Shown: positions 31,270 to 41,400 of the stretch, in pieces
Numbering within the stretch: position 1 is the stretch's first letter
Layout: each line of letters starts with the position of its first letter
Assembly (NCBI GenBank): GCA_905220665.1
Contig: CAJNAR010000150.1
Location: 620,001 to 684,000 of the forward strand
Source of the DNA: Albugo candida
Lineage: Eukaryota > Oomycota > Peronosporomycetes > Albuginales > Albuginaceae
DNA: 64,000 nucleotides
Direction: 5' to 3'
Notes under the pieces: model-generated
The model's database searches: none
Told to the model about the DNA's origin: nothing
The model's input: the letters and a program-made list of their open reading frames with translations, nothing else
Made by a program: the position numbers and the translations under genes

Positions 31270-32496
31270 ATGCAGCAAACAAGAAAGACTACCACGACTT
31301 CCATTCGGAATGCGACTCTGCCGACGACTATGAAGCGTGTCGGTGGCGGATTTGTACTACGCACACCTCCAACGGTGAAAACGCCAACACGTACGCAGCA
31401 GCGCCCGGCGCCACAGCGCGTGAATCGACCGCCAACAACGTCCAGTCGTATCAATGCCACGAGGACGACTTTGACTCAGCGAACAGCTTCAAGGCAGCAA
31501 ACGACCTCAACCCAACGTACAACCCCAGCACAACGGACATCTCCGACAGCTACTCGTGTCGATCGCCCCGTAATGCGTGCGGCTACGGGTGCGCGTGCGG
31601 CAGCGCCCTCCACTGCAAGAGTGTCTGCGGTTTCGACCGCGACAAGAACCCCAATCATGACGGCATCTCCAGCAACAGAAACGCAACCACGACTGAGGGA
31701 AGTCGCACAACTCAGAAAAGAGAACGTCCAGTTGTCGCGCTCCCTCGAGGCGAAGACGACTCAACTTCGAAGCGCCAGTCAACAAATTGGTATACTCAAA
31801 GCGAACGTTCAAGAACTCAACAACCAGCTGGAAGTAAGCCGTCAACGCAACCGGATTTGTCAGCGCAAGCTCGATTACGCTTATAAGTCACACGAAAAGG
31901 ATGGGGACAAGTTGAAGGAGTTGACGGAAGGACACACGATACTCAAAGAAGAGTTGTCAAGATCAAAGGCGATGCTGGACGGGTTCAAGGTTTTCATGGA
32001 GCAGCAACAAGAACAACTCATCGAGCTCAAGCACGCAGGCGATTTGAAGACGTCTGAATTAACGGAAACGCAAACGGCTCTTATGGATAAGATGAAGCTT
32101 CGTCACCGACAGCAACATCAACGGAGCCAAGAAAGGATCAAGCAATTGGAGCAAGCAAATATGGAATGCAATGCGAAAGCTGTGAAGTACTATACAATCC
32201 TGCAGGAGTTGAAGGCTTACATGAAGGATGAGCTGATTTATTCGGAAGCGTTCAAAGAAACAAAAGACAACAATACGTCGTCTGCAGTTCAGAATCAGAC
32301 AGCTGGAAATAGAAGTTCCAATCAAGAAGCGGCAGTCCAGGATCGTCAAGCGTATATCGGATATGACCTCATTGCGTCATTCAAGATTCATGTAAGCATT
32401 CTGCAAATGAAGCTTCAGAATTTCGAGTACAAGATCGAAGCACAAAGAAAACAGTTGGAAAGGATATCAACTGGACACGACAGGACGCAGAACTAG
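31270..32496 (+). CDS. Thr/Arg-rich coiled-coil protein, paralogue B
   Basis: 408 residues, single exon. The frame is open 84 nt further upstream, but Met 31270 matches the start of paralogue A, and a splice-like TTTTCTTACAG precedes it. The N-terminal 140 residues are Thr/Arg/Pro-rich with conserved MKRVGGGF, VDRPVMRAATGARAA and ARVSAVST. The coiled coil spans about 150-300 (VAQLRKENVQLSRSLEAK, QQIGILKANVQELNNQLE, ERIKQLEQANMECNAKAV). The end is ERISTGHDRTQN. Compared with A it has an extra 20 or so residues near the C-terminus (IHVSILQMKLQNFEYKIEAQ) and a less acidic tail. Both copies keep intact frames, so both are probably functional. Confidence 0.8.
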   Translation: MQQTRKTTTTSIRNATLPTTMKRVGGGFVLRTPPTVKTPTRTQQRPAPQRVNRPPTTSSRINATRTTLTQRTASRQQTTSTQRTTPAQRTSPTATRVDRPVMRAATGARAAAPSTARVSAVSTATRTPIMTASPATETQPRLREVAQLRKENVQLSRSLEAKTTQLRSASQQIGILKANVQELNNQLEVSRQRNRICQRKLDYAYKSHEKDGDKLKELTEGHTILKEELSRSKAMLDGFKVFMEQQQEQLIELKHAGDLKTSELTETQTALMDKMKLRHRQQHQRSQERIKQLEQANMECNAKAVKYYTILQELKAYMKDELIYSEAFKETKDNNTSSAVQNQTAGNRSSNQEAAVQDRQAYIGYDLIASFKIHVSILQMKLQNFEYKIEAQRKQLERISTGHDRTQN

Positions 32497-32544
32497 CAGG
32501 ACGTCGTATGCAACTGGAAAGCAAGCACCCGGAACATTTGTCCA

Positions 32545-32613
32545 TGACCTCATAACGTCAATATGGATACATGCAAAAGTGCTGGAATCTACCCTGATGA
32601 CCTCATTACGTCA
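32545..32613. repeat. TGACGT palindromic motif pair
   Basis: TGACCTCATAACGTCA (32545-32560) and TGACCTCATTACGTCA (32598-32613) are reverse complements of the motif downstream of paralogue A. They keep a similar spacing and a similar sequence between them (ATGGATACATGC, GCTGGAA). Confidence 0.8.
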
Positions 32614-32683
32614 TGATGGATTTTGCTGTTTGATTGCAGCTTTGTCGAGTTGCAGTACTAAATTGTAATTAATATAAGTCATT

Positions 32684-33436
32684 TTGCTATTCTGGTATTT
32701 GTTTCTTTCTATTTGGTGCTTCTTGCTCTTACAATATATTATTTCTTTCGTTATGACCCCAGAAGCGTGCTTTATTACGATAATACATGATAGTTTGAAA
32801 GCAAAGCGAAGCAGCAGACAAAGTAAAGGTATGAATTACATGGATACACTAGGGAGCACATCTGGATTTCAGATATAGAACCCCTACTGCAAGATTTTGC
32901 TTATGATCAGGATATGCTTTTCATAGGTATGTGGAGATGTTGAATCGAAACTGAAGAACATCTATTATTTATTCAGAGGTAGAAAAGATGCGCTGGAAGA
33001 CTTATTCAGAAAAGCAAAGTGAATTGGGCAGGGACGCCAGTTGTTTAATAGCTGTTGCTGCGTTTACCTGGATTGTGTACATGGTCGGAAAATGCGTTAC
33101 TTCGAATGGTCAAACGATTCAGATAGGGACCATCTTTCTCAAAATCATTTTCCAAACGCGTATTGCGATAAATGTTCGTGTGGTGTTCATGCGGTAAATC
33201 GTCGCGGTCAAGTGAGCGCCACTTGTGGTTGTACGAATGACTTTGATATGGTCAACACAGGTTTCCCAGGAGTCACAGCGTTTATCCGACCAATTTATCA
33301 TGCATTCAGAGACCATGCATTATGGGTGTTCAATCCAATGAAATACATTGGAGAAAAAACGATTGCAGTGATTCAGAGTCCTGACTTGGCACATCTCCAA
33401 GAAACTCTTCCAATTTATTTGATTATAAGATTATAG
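32684..33436 (+). CDS. Possible secreted Cys-rich protein, exons unresolved
   Basis: Coding-like segments without a closed model. The first, from ATG 32684, has a signal-peptide-like start (MLFWYLFLSIWCFLLLQYI). Later segments read EPLLQDFAYDQDMLFI (32879-32925), ALEDLFRKAK, and at 33041-33436 a Cys-rich stretch (NSCCCVYLDCV, YCDKCSCGVHAVNRRG, CGCTNDFDMV) ending at a stop. Donor/acceptor candidates exist at 32829/32878 and 32926/32975. No family recognised. It could be a real intron-rich gene, a secreted protein, or decayed sequence. Confidence 0.28.
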
Positions 33437-34215
33437 TAAACATGCGATGGTGCAGGATATAGCGTTGTGCGAACCAGACATGCAAACGAACAACAGGATA
33501 GCAAGTTTGAGCAGATCGGAAGGCAGATATATATAAAGAAACGGGAGCCCGACAATCCGTAGCCATCTCAAAAACGTTTAGATGAATCAGGTATCGCTAC
33601 AGCCTTGATATGGTATCTTGGGCATATCTACATCCTCAGACCTTGTGGATTTCATCAATTAGTATGACTTTGGAACGATAGCGATGAAGAATGGATGTAT
33701 ATCTTAAAAGAGCGTGGCGAATGTGTGACTGACATCATTTCATGATCGAGTTTGGAAATGTTGTATTCAGCTCAACTATTTTCATTGCGAACAAAGCGAT
33801 AACATCTGCGATAGCTAGAAGCCGATTATTCAGATATTGAGTTCGAATCTCATGGCTTATCATTGCTCGATTTAGATACCGGAAAGCGCTAAATATCGTG
33901 GCGCCAGCAACAGGTGCCGTTATAGATTTTTCAATGACATATCACGACATTGCCACATTGGACGAGCTATGATGCCGACATCACTTAAGGAGTGCATCAA
34001 AATGGAAGTGGATGATCAACGTGCAATCAACTGCTGCTGATGCTTGATATCATGTGCTACGTAGCTTGTGTATATGTCTTGATCATTCTCAGCTTCTGTA
34101 TCTCTCAACCGAATCTCATCAGACAAAGATCAAAGAGAATTTATCACCAATGCATATATTGACTCAAGATAATGTATGGACTACAAGCTAAAAGCTGGAT
34201 GGATCTACATCATCA
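33437..34215. other. Gene-poor region downstream of PEPCK
   Basis: About 780 bp with fragments of coding-like text, for example NIVAPATGAVIDFSMTYHDI near 33890-33955, but frequent stops and no convincing splice model. It may be gene decay. Confidence 0.35.
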
Positions 34216-35916
34216 TCAGATTTTAGGCCCATACATTGAATAGTCTGTGTGATCTTTGGAAATATACTTCTTGTAATTCTTTTGAAACATGCTTGCCAAT
34301 TTCCGAGCAGTTTCGTCGTACTCTGCTGCGTTTGACCAAGCTTTTCTTGGACTCAAAATAGTCGATGGGATTTGGCCAAGTGTTTGAGGTACCTCGAATC
34401 CAAATATCGGGTCTCGGTCGAAGTTTTGATTGTGAATTGATCCATCCAGAATTGCTTCGATGCAAGCCCGGGTATCTTTTATACTCATCCGCTTACCTTT
34501 TCCGTAACTCCCGCCAGTCCATCCTGTGTTGACTAAAAATACTGAAGTCTTGTGTTGTTCTAGCTTGTGTTGCAATAGGTCTGCATATCTTGTCGGATGT
34601 AGCGGCAAGAATGCTGCTCCAAAACAGGCGCTGAATGTGGCTGTTGGCTCCGAGATACCTCGTTCCGTACCTGCTACCTTTGCAGTGTATCCTGACAGAA
34701 AATGATACATGGCTTGTTCTTTGCCTAAACGAGATACCGGTGGCAACACTCCATAAGCATCACAAGTTAGAAAAATAATATTGTTAGGGTGGCCGCCAGA
34801 TGAGTTCGGATCATGATTGGGTATATGATAGATAGGATATGAAACTCGACCATTCTCAGTCAGTTCTGTATCAAAATAATCCGGCTCCTTCGTTTGAGCA
34901 TTGACGCAAACATTCTCGAGCAAAGCATTTTTTCGAATGGCACGGTATATTTCCGGTTCATTTTCAGGACTCAAATTGATGGTTTTGGCGTAGCATCCTC
35001 CTTCAAAGTTGAACACTCCATCGTCATCCCATCCATGCTCATCGTCACCGATTAAATGACGAGATGGGTCAGCTGACAAAGTTGTCTTACCGGTTCCAGA
35101 TAGACCAAAAAACAACGCAACATCACCATCAGCCCCTTTGTTGGCGGAACAATGCATCGACATGATCCCTTCGAGTGGTAGCCAGTAATTCATCATACTA
35201 AATATCCCTTTTTTCATTTCTCCACCGTAATAAGTTCCTCCAATTATCGCCAGTTGCTTCTCAATGTCAAAAGCGACATACACGTCTGAGTTTAGCCCAT
35301 CTTGCTTATAATTGGGATTATTGATGTGGCACGCATTGATAATGGTGAAATCTGGAGTAAAATTATCGATCTCTGATTTATCACTTGGTCGGATGAACAT
35401 GTTTGTTACGAAATGATGTTGCCAGGCTAATTCGGTGATGAATCGTACTTTTTTCCGAGAACGCGAAGTGGCTCCACAGTATCCATCAAACACGTAGAAT
35501 TTTGACAAGTCGTTAAAGTGACGAGTGACGTCCCCGTACAGTTTCTCAAATACCTCTGTTTTTATTTTTTGATTGATCTCTCCCCACCATATATTTTTGT
35601 TTGAAGGAGGTTGATCAACAATGTACTTGTCCTTGGGCGATCGCCCGGTATACTTTCCCGTATTTATTGCGAATGTACCATTTTTGGTGATTTGGCATTC
35701 TTGATTGAGCTTCTCTTCTTCCGCGATCTCATCATATGTCAAATTTCGATGAATTACAGCATCTGAGTTCGGATTGATTCCTAATTGTTCAAGTTTCAAT
35801 GTACTGGCACAGCGAGATTGAGATCGATAGTGTAAGGATAAAAAGAAATATGTGCTCTTTTCCGAATGAATCCTACTGCAGTAATGCCTCAGATTTGTTG
35901 CGACTGACGAAAGCAT
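34216..35916 (-). CDS. ATP-dependent phosphoenolpyruvate carboxykinase
   Basis: Single exon, 566 residues. It converts oxaloacetate and ATP to phosphoenolpyruvate and CO2, the committed step of gluconeogenesis. The ATP-type family signature is clear: [11 protein letters not shown] (about 89), FRP-like [25 protein letters not shown]-loop [14 protein letters not shown] (271-284), metal-binding LIGDDEHGW (288-296), and [13 protein letters not shown] near the C-terminus. All key residues are present. An N-terminal extension of about 38 residues, rich in Ser and Arg with few acids, could be a mitochondrial presequence; bacterial enzymes start near [10 protein letters not shown] gluconeogenic role from lipid or amino acid carbon fits a biotroph (inference). 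Confidence 0.96.
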   Translation of the reverse strand: MLSSVATNLRHYCSRIHSEKSTYFFLSLHYRSQSRCASTLKLEQLGINPNSDAVIHRNLTYDEIAEEEKLNQECQITKNGTFAINTGKYTGRSPKDKYIVDQPPSNKNIWWGEINQKIKTEVFEKLYGDVTRHFNDLSKFYVFDGYCGATSRSRKKVRFITELAWQHHFVTNMFIRPSDKSEIDNFTPDFTIINACHINNPNYKQDGLNSDVYVAFDIEKQLAIIGGTYYGGEMKKGIFSMMNYWLPLEGIMSMHCSANKGADGDVALFFGLSGTGKTTLSADPSRHLIGDDEHGWDDDGVFNFEGGCYAKTINLSPENEPEIYRAIRKNALLENVCVNAQTKEPDYFDTELTENGRVSYPIYHIPNHDPNSSGGHPNNIIFLTCDAYGVLPPVSRLGKEQAMYHFLSGYTAKVAGTERGISEPTATFSACFGAAFLPLHPTRYADLLQHKLEQHKTSVFLVNTGWTGGSYGKGKRMSIKDTRACIEAILDGSIHNQNFDRDPIFGFEVPQTLGQIPSTILSPRKAWSNAAEYDETARKLASMFQKNYKKYISKDHTDYSMYGPKI

Positions 35917-36968
35917 TCTTAAAGCGACTTAAGAACTGTAAATTCAGACTGATGCAAAGTGACCTTACAGCTTTGTTTTTCAACAACTTGAACTTGGATA
36001 TCCCGTTTATGGATTGGTTGAATAATCTGGTAGCTTAGCCAATAAGGTGTGAGATGTTTGAGTGGGAAAAGAATGATGACGACGATATGTCATCATCGCG
36101 ATGGCATATATACAAGGAACATCCAAATTATTATATCTATTCTTAAGCTCATTGTCGACCAATGTAGAATCCAGTATTCGTGTATCTCGTACTAACGAAT
36201 TCAAAATCAACTTGTATAAAACAAAGCTCACAATTAGCAATTGCACACTTAACACAGATATGGCTTCTCTACATAAGCTCTATAGACGAGCATGATTATG
36301 TACTTTAGAACTCAAGAAGGACCGCGTTATTTATTTGATTGGATTCAATATGTTCTATAAAGTATTTTACCATGAGCTTAAGCGGCTCGTGGACCAAGCT
36401 GTCCAGGGAACTATATTGATGTTATCTTACCTCGTGTTGAGGCTGCCGAGCTGTACAAGAAGCCCATAACTTGCAACATAATAATCACTTTTGATTCATG
36501 TTCGAATTAAAGAGGTAGTCAAGGCTCGAGGCGATTGGTAAGACCATACCTTCGTGTAGAACAAACATTACATCTTCCACAGTGTGTTATGAACCCTGGC
36601 GTTATTTAAGCAGAGTTGTACACAATGGCAAGACACATCCTCGAATGAAACTGCTTGATCGCCTTGACCGATTTGAAGTCTCGAATCTTTTCGTTTTCAG
36701 AGCAGTAATTCAACATTTATTCTCCCTTCCCGTCAATGTTATACACATGATCTCTGATGGGCACTTGCGAGGCATTCTCAGCCTTCATGCATACGTGTAG
36801 TATTGACCACTTGGTCTCCACCTTTTTCCCGGTCGCATGTGCAAACGCAGTTTGATTGAACGTGCGATACTGAAAGAGCCGCTCGAATGTATGGCAACTA
36901 TACGGATACTTTGCCTTGCCGCTCTTCGTAATTGTAACGTGGTCCACGTAAGCGACCTGATCGTGGCA
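35917..36968. other. Intergenic region upstream of PEPCK and ATCase
   Basis: About 1.05 kb between divergent genes. Short open stretches on both strands (for example 36717-36980 minus) have no recognisable motif or splice support. Likely promoters. Confidence 0.45.
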
Positions 36969-38139
36969 ATGGCGACCCAAGAGCCATGGACAATAAGCAA
37001 AATTCTATCGACTAACGACTTTGACATCGACAGCATACTGTAATAATCAAACAGTGCTTAACCTTCTTTTTTTACTCATTACACTTTTTCGATTCAGGCG
37101 AATTCTCAGAGTTGCAGATGAAATGAAAGAAATTGTGACAAAGCAGGGAAGCTGTCAATTACTGAAAGGAAGAGTAAACAATATCGAAATCATGATTGAA
37201 TTGCATCATTATAGCTCTACTTGCCGCTTAGATACTTGCAAGCGTATTTTTTGAGCCTTCGACGAGAACAAATTGCTCCTTCCAGGCTGCAATGTTACGC
37301 CTTGGCGGAACGGTGATACCCGTAAACGAAAGCACATCCAGCGCTCAAAAAGGCGAAATGTTAGCAGACACAATGCGATGTCTCGAATGCTATGCTGACG
37401 TCATTGTCTTACGGCATCCTGCTCGAGGGAGCGCTGCTATTGCTGCTAATGCAATCTCAAAACCACTTATTAATGCAGGAGATGGAATTGGGGAACATCC
37501 AACTCAAGCACTTTTAGATCTGTTTACAATTTATAACGAGCTCGGAACTACCGATCTGACCGGAAAGATCGTCACTATGGTGGGAGATCTAAAAAATGGT
37601 CGCACAGTACACTCATTGGCAAAGCTTTTGGCTTTATTCAAAGTCAAGATCTATTACATATCGCCAGGTGCGCTTTGAATTAGTTACTAGATAAATTGTG
37701 TTGACATCTTTGTTGTATTGCAACAGACACACTCAAGATGCCCACTGAGATTATACAGAGCCTGAATGATTGTGGGATTGAGCAACATGAAAGCAATGAT
37801 CTAGAGCCTGTCATGGGTATTACCGATGTGCTATACGTCACACGTATTCAGAAAGTAAGTGTTTTCTCTATAGATTTTGTGTGAGATTTGAAAATCGCAA
37901 CAACGTAGGAGAGATTCACTTCTGCGCACGAGTACGAAGCTGTCAAAAATGATTTTCGTATCACACTGTCGACACTTGATGATGCAAAAGCTTCACTCTT
38001 GATCATGCACCCATTGCCTCGTGTTGGTGAAATAGCCGAAGAGGTTGATCAAGATCCTCGTGCAGCGTATTTCAGACAAATGAAGAATGGAATGTATGTA
38101 CGAATGGCGCTTCTTGCTCTTGTTCTCGGTGCCGCGTGA
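36969..38139 (+). CDS. Aspartate carbamoyltransferase
   Basis: Second step of de novo pyrimidine synthesis: carbamoyl phosphate plus aspartate to carbamoyl aspartate. Five exons: 36969-37039, 37098-37173, 37232-37667, 37727-37854 and 37909-38139, with introns of 54-59 nt and consistent phases, giving 313 residues, the length of a bacterial catalytic chain. Motifs: [30 protein letters not shown] (carbamoyl phosphate loop), [19 protein letters not shown] (with the mobile-loop Ser/Lys), [44 protein letters not shown], and HPLPRVGEI at the C-terminus. It is a stand-alone enzyme, not fused to carbamoyl phosphate synthetase or dihydroorotase within this model. The start MATQEPWTI was chosen because the N-terminal helix begins right after it. 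Confidence 0.93.
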
Positions 38140-38420
38140 CCATCGTCAAGCAATCATCACGATCGCTCATGCTTGCTTGGTGTCATGAGCTTTTGGATAC
38201 CGCTTATGAATCATACAATAAAGCATTCCGCACTCTACTAATTCTTTGACTGAACTCACTTTACAAAACACATAAACGATAAGGTCTCGCGTCGCATTAG
38301 CGTCCAAGAGTTGAGATCATTTTGTCGGGACGCCCTCCGCTAAATTTACCATGGATCAACAGCGTTGTGAGGAACAGATAATGTGACAGACTAGTCTCTT
38401 GAATGGTACGATAAATAATC

Positions 38421-41400
38421 ATGAAGCAAGGAATGCTTGAAAGAAGCTCTCTAGTGCTGTCAAGGTCCATGCAGCGAAAACATCAAAGTGGCACAAATGC
38501 CATAAATGATAGCGATACTGCTTCCAAGAAGAGATGTAACACGGACAAGAAGATGACCCTGTATGTAAAGTCCTTGGCGAAGAGAAAGAAGGAATCAAAT
38601 GTCAAAAACTCACTTTCTCCGATTGCACAGCATTTGCCTCAAGATCCAGAAATTATCGGGAGGATTGTTGAAGAAGTACTATGTGAATACAGGAAGAGCC
38701 GTACAACCGCTTTCAGCACTGCGAATGAAAACTACGGAGTGGAAAAAAGTATACGAACGGAAGTCTCAGGCACGAATTCGTACTCGTCATTTATGAATGA
38801 GGGACTTTCTTATCGAACTGAGACGCACGTTCCGCATCACTACTGTGAACAAACAGTATCCGATGCGAACTGGTCTGCGCGTACGGATGAGAAAATACTC
38901 GATCGAAAAAAGCCCAATTCAAAGAGATTTTCGTCCTCAAAGAATGTTTACCAAGTTTCCATGCGCCACGAGCGAATACAAATGACTTTAGAGGACGTCA
39001 ATGCGTCAAATGTTTATGCCACAGCATTGAATGATTCAAAATCGGGTAGGAAAGGAGTGGTGACCAAGAAACATCGCAAGCTTGCAGAGATACAGACGAT
39101 TGCACGATTACGACAGAAACGTGCCGAAAATGAACTTTATCAAACTATGGATGGGATCAGGCGCTGGATCCCTTTTCACGCTAGGATGCAGTATTCTCAA
39201 CAAGAGTTTACTCTACTGCAATGCCGGAATACAACAAAAGTGGTCACTCTGGTATTGAACAAGCTACGTCACCGACATATCGCGGAAGCATTTCACAGAT
39301 GGAACATTTTTCTGCTAAGTATGAGAGAAGAAGAGCAGCGTGCAGCTGCGCTTTTGCTTCATGGCTGGACAAGATGTGTGCTCGCTAAGGCTGAATTACG
39401 AAGACTACAATGGGGAAGCAAGCGGTCTCATCTTCGAACAAATATGCTTAATGGTATTGAAATGTCGAAAAAAATCAAGTCCGCTCGCATTATCACTAGT
39501 AATTTGGCAAAGTATGTGTATCGAGTACGCCATCATCGCCATCAACGAAGATCAGAAGCCGCACAGAGACTACAAGGATTCATAAGGAAGTACAGGTCGC
39601 AGAGCGGGCCAAAAATTATCGATTTGATCAAAAAGAAGGAAAACGAAGCGCTCCCAGCTATCTGTATCTCGATAAACAAAGCTTCCCATAAATCGCCCGT
39701 ATTGCAGCAGAAACTTGATCGAGTGGATTTACGCCTGAAAGAAAAAATCGATCAGTGTGAAGGCTATAGGCTAGGATTTCTCCATGTTGGTGCCGCATTA
39801 CGTTTGCAGCATATTGTCCGAAATTTGCACTCCAAGAAGTCTCATGGTCGCAGTTTCAGACATAATGATGGGATCATACGCGAGGAGGAGATCGTCAAGC
39901 TTCAAGCTCTCGTACGCGGAAGTTTAGCTCGGTCACATGTGCGTATCTACCGACTTCGTGCTCAAAACGCAACCGAGATCTTACAACGAGCGGGCCACTT
40001 CTGGGTTGCTCGTATTCGGGTACTCCGAATACGAAATGAGAGAAAACGAGACCGTGATTTGCGCCGACAGAACTGGTCCAACTGTACGAACAAAAGTGGC
40101 GTGAGAACAAAGAACAGAGTACCCTTTCACTCGATCCTTTCGTACTTGTCTAAAAGCTCCCACAAATTTGCCGTAAAAATTCAGGCAAGGTGGAGAGGCT
40201 ATTGGACTAGGAAGAAGATTTGTCGTCTACGAGCTCGTAACCGTGAGATGCATCGTCGTAAATTCATCAGAAAGCAAAAAAAGGCAGTAATCAAGATACA
40301 AAAACACGTTCGTGGAATGCAAGGTCGACATCAGATATGGTACACAATTATGTGCAACAGCGCTAAATGTATACAGCTTAGGTGGCGTCGATTTCTTGGG
40401 CGTAAAAAAATCCGGGCTTTCAGACGCATTCAGTGTGCGTTTCGTCGATTCCGTACTCGAAAGATGAATCGAAAATCCAATGACTTGGCTCGAAAAACTG
40501 TCATATCGGGCCGCCGAATTATGAAATTCATGCAATGTTGCGCTCATAAACGAGCAGTGCAGCGCCACATTTCAGTCCAGCAGCGTCTTGGAGAGATGCA
40601 CACTTTGGGTCATGTGCAATTCAAAAGCCTTCCCCATTTTGTTGGCGATGAGCTGTTGATCCACAGCTTTACTTGTGGTCTCTACGATACATCTGACTTG
40701 GCACTCAGTGATTCCGGAAGGACAAATGCTCATACACCATTGATGGATCGTGAACAGCTCACCACTCGACTTGGTTTTGAGAACGATAAGTTTGCAAACT
40801 CAAGCGCTCAACGTTCTTTATTGGACTGTGTTAGACAGAAATCCCCAGTCGAAGCAGATAAAATCAAATCAAAGTATCGCTGGGTAAGAAAATCTTACTT
40901 TGGAATTTGGCAACAGCTCTTTGTATTCATATGCGGCTATGAGGGGACAGGTGTTCCAAAATGTGAGATGTCACGCGCCGTAAATTTCTTGAAGGCTTTG
41001 TCAAAAGGATTCATCGATAAAGAAACTTTTCCAGTTCAGCGAGTCGAAGCTTTCTTTTGTGAAATGTGCGACCGTCAAACAATGACAATGGATTATAATC
41101 AGTTTGCAAATTTCATAAAGGCTGTTTTGAAACAAAGATTCGCCGATGATGATGATGAAAAGAAATTGTTCTTGAGGTTCATGCATGAGTACGTGCTTCC
41201 TTCGCCTTTGGAATATGGTCGTTATAGGAAGGCATTTAAAGCAATGATTCGTGAAAGAATCTTATGGGCCCATGGCGTGCTCAGAGAATTCACGAACAAT
41301 GTTATCAGAAGAAAAAAGCTGGCAGAATTAAAAAAGCGTATTTCTAAGCAGCGTGAAGCTGCGATGTTGCAAACTAAAGCACGGATGATACAAAAATGGT

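Larger units (their letters stand above)
30840..32630. repeat. Inverted duplicated segment, copy B
   Basis: Partner of 12895-14740 in the opposite orientation. It contains the 5' flank, hairpin, coding region and two TGACGT-type motifs. Copy B has only one motif-bearing unit downstream, against two in copy A. Confidence 0.8.

Noticed and set aside
31260..31886. Second long ORF overlapping copy B in another frame
   Set aside because: Alternative frame of the same low-complexity sequence; lacks the coiled coil and is not kept at equal length in copy A.
36717..36980. Minus-strand ORF upstream of ATCase
   Set aside because: Overlaps the ATCase first exon on the other strand, with no recognisable family or splice support.
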